A stretch of DNA of 51,387 bases from an uncultured Lachnospiraceae bacterium (GTDB taxonomy: Bacteria > Bacillota > Clostridia > Lachnospirales > Lachnospiraceae), in the NCBI GenBank assembly GCA_905201915.1, contig CAJKQE010000007.1, forward strand, positions 1-51,387, read 5' to 3'. Position numbers and translations under genes: made by a program. How positions within the stretch are numbered: the stretch's first letter is position 1; every line of letters starts with the position of its first letter. The notes beneath the pieces were generated by a model that ran no database searches, was not told where the DNA came from, and saw only the letters and a program-made list of their open reading frames with translations. Shown here one piece after another: positions 1 to 8,202 of this stretch.

Positions 1-164
1 TCCGAATTAACAATGCCCAGATGTTACTTGAAACAACAACCTATTCCATCAATGAAATTTCTAAAATCGTCGGGTATGATAATCAGCTTTATTTCAGCCG
101 GCTTTTCCACAAGCTGAAAGGATATTCGCCAAGAGAATACCGAAAAATAAGAAATAGGTTATGA
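1..164 (+). CDS. AraC-type transcriptional regulator, C-terminal end only
   Basis: The window opens inside a gene. Frame 3 reads 53 residues to a TGA at 162-164. The residues match the second helix-turn-helix of AraC/XylS regulators: an NEISKIVGY segment, then a YFSRLFHK recognition helix, then GYSPREYR, the usual end of the domain. By family analogy it binds DNA and controls a nearby sugar or stress gene. The ligand-binding part lies outside the window, so no target can be named. The gene ends directly against a decayed RhuM remnant on the other strand. Confidence 0.85.
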   Translation, partial: RINNAQMLLETTTYSINEISKIVGYDNQLYFSRLFHKLKGYSPREYRKIRNRL

Positions 165-181
165 AATCTATAATGTCATAA

Positions 182-410
182 AAACTGTAGAAAAATCGGA
201 ATTTCCGATTTTTCTCACAGACTCTGATTTAAGTAATTCTCCTTCTGAAAAAACATTTAAAATATGCTCATTTATAGTTGATCTAGCTTTTCCAAACAGT
301 TCTTACATTTGATCTATTGTCAGCCAAACAGTTTCATCTTCTACTTTTACCTCAATATGTGTCAACCCATCATCTGTATTATAAAAAATAACTTCACCCT
401 GATTTTCCAT
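182..410 (-). pseudogene. RhuM-family (virulence RhuM / Fic-associated) gene remnant
   Basis: A minus-strand ATG at 410 follows a good AGGAGG site (about 417-424). It reads MENQGEVIFYNTDDG, then ETVWLTIDQM, which matches the conserved start of RhuM-family proteins. An in-frame TAA at 303-305 interrupts it. The same frame continues as ELFGKARSTINEHI and SVRKIGNSDFST, also in family order. Homology stops near 185, next to the AraC stop, so about three quarters of a normal gene is missing. It has a nonsense codon and a 3' truncation and is not expected to be functional. RhuM proteins are accessory genes, often linked to mobile DNA, so this is probably a scar of past insertion. Confidence 0.75.
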
Positions 411-470
411 TTACGCTCCTCCTCACGTTACAAATTTTTATTGCGAAAAGTCACAAATTTCATTTTTCTC

Positions 471-476
471 ATTATA
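471..476 (-). promoter_or_regulatory. -10 box upstream of the RhuM remnant
   Basis: On the minus strand this reads TATAAT, about 60 nt before the remnant's ATG. No convincing -35 box was found, so only the -10 element is proposed. It may now drive a short non-coding transcript. Confidence 0.35.
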
Positions 477-490
477 TCAAAACACAAAAT

Positions 491-531
491 AAAAGCACAG
501 AACAAATTCGAATATATGTTCTGTACTTTTT
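491..531 (-). terminator. Terminator of the aldo/keto reductase gene
   Basis: An inverted repeat (ACAGAACA paired with TGTTCTGT) is flanked by A- and T-runs. It sits just after the reductase stop codon and could work in both directions. Confidence 0.7.
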
Positions 532-539
532 CATATCCT

Positions 540-1454
540 CTACGGCAATTTTTTCCCTGCTGCCATATAAAGTGCGTACCATTCTTCTCTTGTCAATTTT
601 ATTTCACTTGCTTTACAAATCTCTGCAATTCTCTGTTTCTTCGTACTTCCCACAATTGCCTGAATACCTGCCGGATGTCTCAATATCCAAGCAATGGCAA
701 TAGCACTGTTTGTTACATGATATTTCTCTGCCAATTCATCTAACATTTTATTTAGCTCTGGAAATTTTTCACTTCCAATAAAGACTCCTTCAAAAAATCC
801 ATATAAGAAAGGAGACCATGCCTGGATAGTAACTTCTTTTAATCTGCAATATTCCAGAATACTTCCATCTCGAACACATCCTGCATCATTGTGAACATTC
901 ACATTTAACCCAGAATCAATGATATCGCAATGTGCAACACTAAACTGGAGCTGATTAATAATAAGCTTCTGACTGCAATAATGCTGAAGCAATTCCATCT
1001 GCATAGAATTTTGATTACTGACTCCAAAATATCTTACTTTTCCTTCTTTTTCCAAAATATCAAAAGCCTCTGCAACTTCTTCCGGTTCCATCAACGTATC
1101 TGGGCGATGCAATAATAGTATATCAACATAATCCATATTCAAACGTTTTAAGCTTTTATCTACAGATTCTAAAATATGTTCTTTAGAGAAATCATAACAT
1201 AGCCCTGGACGAATTCCACATTTTGTCTGGACAATCATTTTTTCTCTTGGAATTCCCTTTATGGCCTCTCCAAAAATATGTTCTGACTCACCATTTCCAT
1301 AAATGTCAGCATGATCAAAAAAATTAATTCCCTGATCCATAGCTGTATCAACTAATTCTCTAACCTCATCCGTCCCTTTCAATCCGGTAATCCGCATACA
1401 TCCCAATGCAATCTCTGATGCTTCTAATCTATTTGCTATTTTGATATTTTTCAA
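540..1454 (-). CDS. Aldo/keto reductase (YdhF-like)
   Basis: This 304-residue NAD(P)H-dependent oxidoreductase probably reduces small aldehydes or ketones in the cytoplasm. The family tetrad is readable: Asp and Tyr in FFDHADIYGNGESEH (about 46-60), Lys in VQTKCG, and His in LLLHRPD. The middle matches YdhF-type members (RYFGVSNQN, HCDIIDSGLN). The start is a TTG eight bases after AGGAGG, and no nearby ATG fits. It stands alone: ppk1 ends about 100 bases upstream, and a weak inverted repeat (ATACATT/AATGTAT, 1513-1536) lies between them. The substrate cannot be predicted. Confidence 0.88.
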   Translation of the reverse strand: MKNIKIANRLEASEIALGCMRITGLKGTDEVRELVDTAMDQGINFFDHADIYGNGESEHIFGEAIKGIPREKMIVQTKCGIRPGLCYDFSKEHILESVDKSLKRLNMDYVDILLLHRPDTLMEPEEVAEAFDILEKEGKVRYFGVSNQNSMQMELLQHYCSQKLIINQLQFSVAHCDIIDSGLNVNVHNDAGCVRDGSILEYCRLKEVTIQAWSPFLYGFFEGVFIGSEKFPELNKMLDELAEKYHVTNSAIAIAWILRHPAGIQAIVGSTKKQRIAEICKASEIKLTREEWYALYMAAGKKLP

Positions 1455-1560
1455 ATTTTTTCCTCCTCTGTTTTGATGATTTTCTCTGTTTTATCATCTT
1501 AACATATCCCCTATACATTCGGCTACAATAATGTATGCTTTTCCTTAATTTTATTCTTAT

Positions 1561-3618
1561 CTACATATTAGTTTCTTTTTTATACGCCTCTTGATAAAAA
1601 TATTCCTGTGAATCAATTTTAGGAGTATTAATCAAACGTTCGCAATAAATACCTGATGAATTCTGCTCTTTTCCTTTTTTATCATCTCTCATCATTATAT
1701 CAAACATATTTCTAATTCTATGCTTAATGTCTTCATCATATATTGGGACAGCTACTTCTACTCTTCGTAATGTATTTCTTGTCATTAAATCAGCAGATGA
1801 AATATATATTTTTTCATCGTCTTTTTGTCCGAATATGTAAATTCTGGAATGTTCCAAATATCTTCCAACAATACTAATAACTCGAATATTCTCCGTTATA
1901 CCTGCTATACCTGGCTTTAAACAACAAATTCCTCTTATAATTAGTTCTATTTTCACCCCAACCTGTGACGCCTCTATTAATTTTTTGATTAATGTTTTGT
2001 CTGTCAATGAATTAAACTTTAACCCAATATATCCATCTTTCTTATTTTTCACTTTTTCAATTTCATAATCTATCATATCAATAATACGATTTTGCAAACA
2101 TGCCGGTGCCACTAACAATTCTTTTACTTCCTCTACAATCTCACCTTTCTGCAACGCTGTAAAAACCATTGCTGTTTCTGCTCCAATGGATTGTTTAGCC
2201 GTAATCAATGATAAATCTGTATACAATCTCGCTGTCTTTTCATTATAATTTCCTGTACCAATCTGTGTAATATAAGAAAATCCATCTTCTGTTTTTCTTG
2301 TAATCAAACACAGCTTTGAATGTACTTTATAATTACCCAATCCATACAAAATCTGACATCCTGCTTCTTCTAATCTATGAGACATCTCAATGTTATTTGC
2401 TTCATCAAACCTAGCTCGAAGCTCCACGGTTACTACAACTTCTTTCCCATTTTCAGCTGCTTCAATTAACGTATCTATAATTTTACTTCTCTCTGCTACA
2501 CGATATAGAGTCATTTTAATAGATACAACAGAATCATCATCTGCCGCTTCTTGTAACAACTGAATAAATGGTTTCATACTTTCATAAGGATATGATAATA
2601 ACACATCTTTTTCTTCAATCTGCTCAAATATACTCCTTTTTAAATCTAATGCCGGACTACGTCTTGGTGTATGTTTTTCATAAAAAAGTTCTGTCTGCTC
2701 TTTCAAATATGCCTGTAAAGAAAAAACAAAAGACAAATCTAAAGGTGTTTTCACATCCAAAATATATTCAGAACCTATATTTGTAAAATGAGAAAGTTCT
2801 TTTTTTATTTTATCATCCATATTCCTGCTTAATTCTATTCTGACAGCATCTAACCGCGTACGTTTTTTTATCATTTGTTCCATCATATCACGATAATCTA
2901 AGTCTTCGTCGTAGATTTCTGACGCATCTATATCAGCATTTCTGGTAATACGTAAAATAGATTTTTCTGCTACTGTATACTTGGAATACAATTTTGAAAT
3001 AAAATGAAGGATTAACTCCTCTGAAAGCATAAAGTTTCCTGGTCTTGTTGGAATTTCTATCAAGCGTTTAAATACTCCATTTGAACATGGAACCAAACCA
3101 ATTTTTTTCTTTCCTTTTGGTGTAGATAAAAGAACAATGGCATATAATTGCTTATTCGCTAAAAATGGAAATGGCTGTTGTTTCCCGATAATCATCGGTG
3201 ATAAAAAAGGTGCAATATGCGTATCGAAATATTCTTCAAGCATTGCCCCTTCTTCCTGAGATAGCTTATTAAAATTAATGATGCGAATCCCTTTTGGCTC
3301 TAATTCTCCCATTAATTGTTCATATATCTTTCCCTTTTTGTTTTCTAATCTTTTTGTTTCCTTTAAAATAGCCTTTACTTGTTCTTTACTCGTCATATAA
3401 GTTTTATTTTCTACAATTTTTTCAGACGACTGCATTTGCATAAGTAAAGTTCCCACTCGTACCATAAAAAATTCATCTAAGTTGGTCTGAAAAATAGATA
3501 TAAAACTTAACCTTTCTGCCAATGGTACTTCTGGGTTTCCCGCCTCATTTAACACTCTTTCATTAAATTGCAACCATGATAATTCTCGATTTGTATAACT
3601 ACTCACTTCGTTTTTCAT
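1561..3618 (-). CDS. ppk1: Polyphosphate kinase 1
   Basis: This enzyme reversibly moves the gamma phosphate of ATP onto inorganic polyphosphate. The N domain opens with NRELSWLQFN, and the catalytic half carries DDSVVSIKMTLYR and NYKVHSKL. The frame is open to 3696, but the ATG at 3618 has GGAG nine bases upstream. With that start the autophosphorylated His falls at residue 433 and the second active-site His (LEHSR) at 590, almost the same as E. coli His435 and His592. The protein is then 685 residues, a normal Ppk1 length. It is the last gene of an operon with a phosphofructokinase and an alarmone synthetase. No exopolyphosphatase (ppx) is adjacent. The coding DNA looks more AT-rich than the purine and pyrimidine genes. 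Confidence 0.96.
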   Translation of the reverse strand: MKNEVSSYTNRELSWLQFNERVLNEAGNPEVPLAERLSFISIFQTNLDEFFMVRVGTLLMQMQSSEKIVENKTYMTSKEQVKAILKETKRLENKKGKIYEQLMGELEPKGIRIINFNKLSQEEGAMLEEYFDTHIAPFLSPMIIGKQQPFPFLANKQLYAIVLLSTPKGKKKIGLVPCSNGVFKRLIEIPTRPGNFMLSEELILHFISKLYSKYTVAEKSILRITRNADIDASEIYDEDLDYRDMMEQMIKKRTRLDAVRIELSRNMDDKIKKELSHFTNIGSEYILDVKTPLDLSFVFSLQAYLKEQTELFYEKHTPRRSPALDLKRSIFEQIEEKDVLLSYPYESMKPFIQLLQEAADDDSVVSIKMTLYRVAERSKIIDTLIEAAENGKEVVVTVELRARFDEANNIEMSHRLEEAGCQILYGLGNYKVHSKLCLITRKTEDGFSYITQIGTGNYNEKTARLYTDLSLITAKQSIGAETAMVFTALQKGEIVEEVKELLVAPACLQNRIIDMIDYEIEKVKNKKDGYIGLKFNSLTDKTLIKKLIEASQVGVKIELIIRGICCLKPGIAGITENIRVISIVGRYLEHSRIYIFGQKDDEKIYISSADLMTRNTLRRVEVAVPIYDEDIKHRIRNMFDIMMRDDKKGKEQNSSGIYCERLINTPKIDSQEYFYQEAYKKETNM

Positions 3619-3701
3619 AACAACGCACTCCTTTAATATTTTTTTATTTTTAAAATCAAACTTTCCCACTATCTTTTTTATAATTTCTTTTATCATGAAT
3701 G

Positions 3702-4775
3702 CTATTCACCAAAACTTATTCCTATCATTTTTGCTTCCTTTATTAATTCGCATCCGGGATTTACTGTTTTTAATTTACCCGATACATTTTTTAAAGGTAC
3801 TCTCTTGATTTCGCCATTTATCATTGCAATCATACATCCGTAATCTTCTTCTAAAATTGCCTCTGCTGCTGCTGCTCCAATTCTTGTACTTAATACTCGA
3901 TCAAAAGCATTTGGCGTTCCTCCCCTTTGTGTGTGTCCCGGAACTACAACTCGTACTTCACTCCCCAGTCGATTGGATATTTCATAAGCTAATTCATAAG
4001 ACACAGAAGGAAATTTACTTTTTGCCATTTTCTCTTTATATTCTTTTTTTGAAAGAGATGCATTTTTTTTGGATATTGCCCCTTCTGCCACTGCTAAAAT
4101 AGTAAAACCCTTTCCTGCTTTACTTCTTGCAGTAATAGATTTCATAACAGAATCAATATCATACGGAATTTCTGGTAAAAGAATAATATCCGCCCCCCCT
4201 GCAATACCGGCATACAAAGTAAGCCATCCTACCTTATGTCCCATAATTTCTACAATAAACACACGGTTATGTGATGCTGCTGTTGTGTGAATGCAATCAA
4301 TAACATTTGTCGCTACATCAATCGCACTCTGAAATCCGAATGTTATATCCGTTCCATAAATATCGTTATCTATCGTTTTCGGTAAATGTATGACATTTAA
4401 ACCTTCCTCTCTCAATAAATTGGCTGTTTTTTGAGAACCATTTCCACCTAACACAACAAGGCAATCTAAATTTAATCGATAATAGTTTTCTTTCATGGCT
4501 CTTACTTTATCTAAACCACTTTTATCAGGAACTCTCATTTGTTTAAAAGGTTGTCTGGATGTTCCCAACATAGTTCCGCCAATCGTTAAAATCCCAGAAA
4601 AATCTTGTTTAGAAAGCAACTTATATCTCCCATAAATCAACCCTTCATATCCATTTAAAAAACCATAAATTTCCAGCTGTTCTAAATTTGTATAAAGACT
4701 TTTTGCCACACCTCGCATTGTCACATTTAATGCTTGACAATCTCCTCCACTTGTTAATAATCCAATTTTTTTCAT
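3702..4775 (-). CDS. 6-phosphofructokinase, clade with GGNGS nucleotide loop
   Basis: This 357-residue protein should phosphorylate fructose 6-phosphate, the committed step of glycolysis. Motifs include TSGGDCQALN (8-17), GGNGS (110-114), PKTIDND (132-138, catalytic Asp136), and GHTQRGG (280-286). In E. coli numbering the loop residue 104 is Gly (ATP type) while residue 124 is Lys (usual in PPi and mixed types). This Gly/Lys pair is known from ATP-using group III enzymes. Asp103, which binds Mg-ATP in PfkA, is replaced by Asn112, and MGR is replaced by MGH. I believe this Asn is shared by a clostridial clade, so it need not mean loss of activity. The start overlaps the synthetase stop (ATGA), which implies translational coupling. 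Donor specificity is uncertain. Confidence 0.88.
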   Translation of the reverse strand: MKKIGLLTSGGDCQALNVTMRGVAKSLYTNLEQLEIYGFLNGYEGLIYGRYKLLSKQDFSGILTIGGTMLGTSRQPFKQMRVPDKSGLDKVRAMKENYYRLNLDCLVVLGGNGSQKTANLLREEGLNVIHLPKTIDNDIYGTDITFGFQSAIDVATNVIDCIHTTAASHNRVFIVEIMGHKVGWLTLYAGIAGGADIILLPEIPYDIDSVMKSITARSKAGKGFTILAVAEGAISKKNASLSKKEYKEKMAKSKFPSVSYELAYEISNRLGSEVRVVVPGHTQRGGTPNAFDRVLSTRIGAAAAEAILEEDYGCMIAMINGEIKRVPLKNVSGKLKTVNPGCELIKEAKMIGISFGE

Positions 4776-5461
4776 TTTTTCACCTTATCTGTTTCACACA
4801 AAACTTTATTTTTTTCTAGTAATTCAATTTTTTTTCTAAATTCCAGCATTTTATTATCCAAAGCAGCAATTGCCTCTGCGTATCTTTTACTCTCTTGTCT
4901 AACCATCTCTATATCACCGGCAGATTTTTTGTAACACATTTGACTATCTAATTCTGCCCAATAATCCATTGCAAACGTACGAATTTGAATTTCTACTTTT
5001 ACATACGTTGTCTGACTGTCCAATACAACCGGAACTTTTACAATTAAATGTATACTTTTATATCCACTTTTTTTCGGTTTTTGCACATAATCTTTTTCTT
5101 TTATCAATGTAAAATCTTTCTGCTTTTTTACAGCTTTAGATATTTGATAAATATCGTCAAAAAAATAAGATACTGCTCGTACTCCTGCAATATCATTTAA
5201 TGATTCAACTGCGGTCTCATAGTCTATTTTTTTACCTTTTCTTATTAATTTTTTTGTAATACTCTCCGGTGACTTAATTCGGCTTGTAATCCCCCTGATT
5301 ACATGATGCCCGCTTTTGTTTGTAAGCTCTATATTAATTGCTTTTAATCGATCCACTACAATATCAATAGCCGATTGATATATTAACAACGTCATTGGTG
5401 AATTTATTTGCACAATCTCCGATTTATCTGATTTTTTTTCATCATTCAAACTATTTTTCAT
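4772..5461 (-). CDS. Small alarmone synthetase (GTP pyrophosphokinase family)
   Basis: This 229-residue protein has only the synthetase domain and makes (p)ppGpp from ATP and GTP/GDP. It lacks the HD hydrolase, TGS and ACT domains of RelA/Rel. Motifs are SRIKSPESITKKL (G-loop side, 60-72), DIAGVRAVSYF (90-100), KKSGYKSIH (130-138), and VEIQIRTFAMDYWAELD (156-172) with the catalytic Glu. This layout fits the RelQ/YjbM-type enzymes. It heads an operon with pfk and ppk1. The start is uncertain because AAAAGGAG touches the ATG with no spacing; a nearby TTG is an alternative. The C-terminal tail is charged and probably helical, where RelQ proteins oligomerise. Confidence 0.9.
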   Translation of the reverse strand: MKNSLNDEKKSDKSEIVQINSPMTLLIYQSAIDIVVDRLKAINIELTNKSGHHVIRGITSRIKSPESITKKLIRKGKKIDYETAVESLNDIAGVRAVSYFFDDIYQISKAVKKQKDFTLIKEKDYVQKPKKSGYKSIHLIVKVPVVLDSQTTYVKVEIQIRTFAMDYWAELDSQMCYKKSAGDIEMVRQESKRYAEAIAALDNKMLEFRKKIELLEKNKVLCETDKVKK

Positions 5462-5559
5462 CTCCTTTTCCCCATATTCTCCTATAAGTTTAAATTTCTT
5501 TTGTAAAATATGTTATCTCTCTTTTATAAAAATCATGTAAATTTCATATTTAATCAAAC

Positions 5560-5622
5560 AAAAAGCAGACAAAGTATGTTTCTAATAATTTCAATAAAAA
5601 CATACCTCATCTGCTCTTTTTT
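5560..5622 (-). terminator. Terminator after the C-S lyase gene
   Basis: A broken hairpin pairs AGCAGA with TCTGCT and GTATGTTT with AAACATAC. It has A-runs on one side and T-runs on the other, 20-80 bases after the lyase stop codon. Confidence 0.7.
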
Positions 5623-5640
5623 CTAAATGAAGTTAAATAT

Positions 5641-6831
5641 TTAATTTTTCTTTATATGACAATATGCAACGTACATTCTGTCATACGCCTCTTCCAATAA
5701 TTTTCTGGGACTTGCTATATTCAGTCGAATGCAGCCTCTGCCTTCTTCCTGAAACACAGTTCCCATATACACGCTGACTTTTGCTTTTTCCAAAAACCAT
5801 TTTTCCAATTCTGCTTCTTCACAACCCAGTTCCTTATAATCCATCCATAAAAGATATGTCCCTTCTCTTGGATAAATATAAAATTCCGGCATTTTTTCTG
5901 CAAAATACGCTCTGGTAAATTTATCATTCTCATCAATATAAGACAGCATTGCTTTATACCAGTCATCACACTGTTGATACGCACAACCTGCTACTGCTGC
6001 TGAAAAGATTGTGGGATTATGCATACCGATTCTGTCAATTTCCCTTTTTACCACAGCTCTGTATTCTTGATTTGGAATAATCAGATAAGATAAAATAAAT
6101 CCCGGAATATTAAAAGTTTTTGTAGGTGATGATGCAACAATCAATCTTTTTCGCACTTCTTCCGACAAAGACAAGGCAGATACAAACTCTACTCCCGGTG
6201 CAGTAATATCACCATGAATTTCATCTACAAATAACAGCAGTTCATGTTTTATACAAAATTCACCTACTGCCTCCAGCTCTTCTTTTGTCCATACACGACC
6301 TACCGGGTTATGAGGACTGCATAATAAAAGCATTTTTGTTTTTTCCGTTATCTGCGCTTCCATTTGTTGCAAATCCATAATATACTTTCCGTTTTGAGAT
6401 TTTAATCCACATTTTACCACGGTTCTGTTATTTTTAGAAATTGCTTCATACAATGGGCCATAAGCAGGAGTATGAAGTATTACTTCCTCTCCCGGTTCTG
6501 TAAATGCTCCCACACAAATTCCTGCAGAAATATTAATACGAGGACAAAATACTATTTCTTCTTTTTTTATATCCACATGATGCATTCTTTTTTCCCAGGA
6601 CATAAAACCTTCATAGAAATCATCGCCTAAATCCGTATAACCAAAAATCCCATGTTCCGCACATTGATGTACTACATCACGAATAGGCTGCGGAGAATGA
6701 AAATCCATATCAGCCACACCTAGATGAATAAGCTCTGTATTTCCGTATTTCTTATCCATGGTGTCCCATTTTCCACAATTTGTCCCTCGTCTGTCTATGA
6801 CAGTGTCAAAATCAAATCGGTTTTCTGACAT
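5641..6831 (-). CDS. MalY/PatB-family PLP-dependent C-S beta-lyase
   Basis: A fold-type I PLP enzyme of 396 residues. MalY/PatB members cleave cystathionine or cysteine conjugates to thiol, pyruvate and ammonia. Visible features are HLGVADMDF (36-44), SPHNPVGRVW (172-181), FVDEIHGD (201-208) with the PLP-nitrogen Asp203, and SPTKTFN (235-241) with the Schiff-base Lys238. The frame could begin at a GTG at 6849, but the ATG at 6831 has AAAGAGG just upstream and matches family starts. It lies 24 bases after ridA and is probably co-transcribed. Beta-elimination gives 2-aminoacrylate, which RidA hydrolyses, so the pairing makes chemical sense. A plain aminotransferase role is less likely. Confidence 0.88.
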   Translation of the reverse strand: MSENRFDFDTVIDRRGTNCGKWDTMDKKYGNTELIHLGVADMDFHSPQPIRDVVHQCAEHGIFGYTDLGDDFYEGFMSWEKRMHHVDIKKEEIVFCPRINISAGICVGAFTEPGEEVILHTPAYGPLYEAISKNNRTVVKCGLKSQNGKYIMDLQQMEAQITEKTKMLLLCSPHNPVGRVWTKEELEAVGEFCIKHELLLFVDEIHGDITAPGVEFVSALSLSEEVRKRLIVASSPTKTFNIPGFILSYLIIPNQEYRAVVKREIDRIGMHNPTIFSAAVAGCAYQQCDDWYKAMLSYIDENDKFTRAYFAEKMPEFYIYPREGTYLLWMDYKELGCEEAELEKWFLEKAKVSVYMGTVFQEEGRGCIRLNIASPRKLLEEAYDRMYVAYCHIKKN

Positions 6832-6855
6832 TGCTACCTCTTTCTTCACAAACCT

Positions 6856-7230
6856 TTACAGTTTTGCGATAACCTCAACTTCACATAATACATTTTTCGG
6901 AAGTGTTTTCACAGCTACACAAGAACGTGCCGGTTTATTTACAAAATACTTTGCATACACTTCATTAAATACCTGAAAATCTCCCATATCTGCCAAAAAG
7001 CAAGTTGTCTTCACTGCATTTTCAAAGTTTGTTCCTGCTTCCTCCAGAACAGCTCCGATATTCTTCATTACCTGTTCAGCCTGTTCAGAAATTGTTTCTC
7101 CTGCAATTTCTCCTGTTTCAGGATTTACCGGAATTTGTCCGGAAGTAAAAAGCATATCTCCACATACTACTGCCTGTGAATATGGTCCGATTGCTGCAGG
7201 TGCTTTTGGTGTATAAATTGTTTTCAACAT
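6856..7230 (-). CDS. ridA: RidA, enamine/imine deaminase
   Basis: A 124-residue cytoplasmic trimeric protein that hydrolyses reactive 2-aminoacrylate and related enamines to keto acids. The whole RidA signature is present: AIGPYSQAV (13-21), LFTSGQIP (27-34), the catalytic Arg in PARSCVAV (Arg102, equal to Arg105 of known RidA), and LCEVEVIA near the end. It is the first gene of a two-gene unit with the C-S lyase. A sigma-A promoter with a palindrome in its spacer lies upstream and faces a YheO/DauR-like regulator. Confidence 0.95.
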   Translation of the reverse strand: MLKTIYTPKAPAAIGPYSQAVVCGDMLFTSGQIPVNPETGEIAGETISEQAEQVMKNIGAVLEEAGTNFENAVKTTCFLADMGDFQVFNEVYAKYFVNKPARSCVAVKTLPKNVLCEVEVIAKL

Positions 7231-7263
7231 AATGTCAATCTCCTTTACATCTCGTTTTTTCTT

Positions 7264-7292
7264 ATCATATCACTAAACAATATTTTAGTAAA
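7264..7292 (-). promoter_or_regulatory. Promoter of ridA and the C-S lyase, with candidate operator
   Basis: On the minus strand, -35 TTTACT (7287-7292) and -10 TATGAT (7264-7269) are 17 bp apart. A palindrome, ACTAAA-N6-TTTAGT (7272-7289), fills the spacer and overlaps the -35. That is a good position for a repressor or activator site. The divergent regulator at 7387 is the obvious candidate to bind it. Confidence 0.5.
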
Positions 7293-7319
7293 TATATTTC
7301 AATGAACTTTTTTTCATTC

Positions 7320-7348
7320 TTGCACAAAACATAAATTCAAAATATAAT
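7320..7348 (+). promoter_or_regulatory. Promoter of the YheO/DauR-like regulator
   Basis: TTGCAC (7320-7325) and a perfect TATAAT (7343-7348) are 17 bp apart. The predicted leader is about 32 bases long and ends at the ATG at 7387. Confidence 0.6.
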
Positions 7349-7386
7349 AACTTTAATTATTGAAAACAAATCTTATGGAGACCATT

Positions 7387-8073
7387 ATGTCAAACGATAA
7401 ACCTTATATAAAACTTACAAAAACAGAACAGCTTATTTTAAACTCTTATAAAAAAATGATTGTAAGTCTGGGAGAATATCTGGGAGAAGGATATGAGATT
7501 ATTCTCCACAGTCTTGAAAATCTTCAACATTCCGTTATTGAAAACGTCAATGGGCATTATTCCGGCAGAAAAAACGGCGCACCGATTACTGATTTGGCAC
7601 TTTCCATGCTCAGTCAACTAAAGGAAGAACCGTCTCAGCCTGCTGTTTGCTACATGAACCATTCAAAAAAAGGAGTGCCACTGCGTTCTTGCACCATTCC
7701 GATTGCAGGAGAAAAGGAACGTATTATTGGCTTAATCTGCATCAACTTTTATACAGATATTCCTCTCTCCTCTCTGTTAGCAAACTTTTATCCAGGAGCA
7801 TCAACTCCCCTCTCTGGCAATGCTTCTGCCACAGAAAACTTTACCGACAATACAGATGAACTTATGGAAAATGTTTTATATAAAATCCAACATCAAGTAC
7901 TGAATGATTTTGCTGTTTCACCACAAAATAAAAATAAAGAAATTGTTACTCAGCTCTATCAACGGGGTATTTTCAATATTAAAGATTCTGTTCTAAAAGT
8001 AGCCTCTCTTTTAGGGATTTCAAAAAATACCGTATATATGCATATTCGAAACTTAAAGGAGCCGGAAAAATAA
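7387..8073 (+). CDS. YheO/DauR-like transcriptional regulator (PAS-like plus HTH)
   Basis: A 228-residue cytoplasmic DNA-binding protein. The N-terminal part (about 20-120, with GYEIILHSLEN and a VNGHYSGRKNGAPITDLAL stretch) is the YheO-like PAS domain. The C-terminal part (about 165-225, LLGISKNTVYMHIRNLKE) is the HTH_22-type helix-turn-helix. DauR, the best-known relative, controls D-amino-acid catabolism and is often beside RidA-type genes. The frame is open from a TTG at 7360, but ATG 7387 has GGAG six bases upstream. It is divergent from ridA and the lyase and probably regulates them; the ligand may be an amino acid. This role is inferred from context. Confidence 0.82.
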   Translation: MSNDKPYIKLTKTEQLILNSYKKMIVSLGEYLGEGYEIILHSLENLQHSVIENVNGHYSGRKNGAPITDLALSMLSQLKEEPSQPAVCYMNHSKKGVPLRSCTIPIAGEKERIIGLICINFYTDIPLSSLLANFYPGASTPLSGNASATENFTDNTDELMENVLYKIQHQVLNDFAVSPQNKNKEIVTQLYQRGIFNIKDSVLKVASLLGISKNTVYMHIRNLKEPEK

Positions 8074-8115
8074 CAGAGTTTTCGCATGTTTTTTTAGAAA
8101 ATCCTTATATTCCCC

Positions 8116-8144
8116 TTGCATACAGAGTGATTTCAACGTATTAT
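8116..8144 (+). promoter_or_regulatory. Promoter of the CofE-like gene
   Basis: TTGCAT (8116-8121) and TATTAT (8139-8144) are separated by 17 bp. The leader contains a GCAAATTTGC palindrome. GGAGG precedes the ATG at 8203. Confidence 0.5.
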
Positions 8145-8202
8145 AAAGTAGGTGGCAATTTTGCCCGCAAATTTGCAAGAAACCAATGGAGGTACATAAA
8201 TT

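Noticed and set aside
190..214. A 25-bp palindrome that looks like an intrinsic terminator
   Set aside because: It encodes RKIGNSDFS of the RhuM remnant in frame, so the symmetry is at least partly coding. It may still act as a terminator by chance.
309..743. Plus-strand frame of 144 residues
   Set aside because: It is Cys/Phe-rich, has no ribosome site, and lies opposite the RhuM remnant and the aldo/keto reductase.
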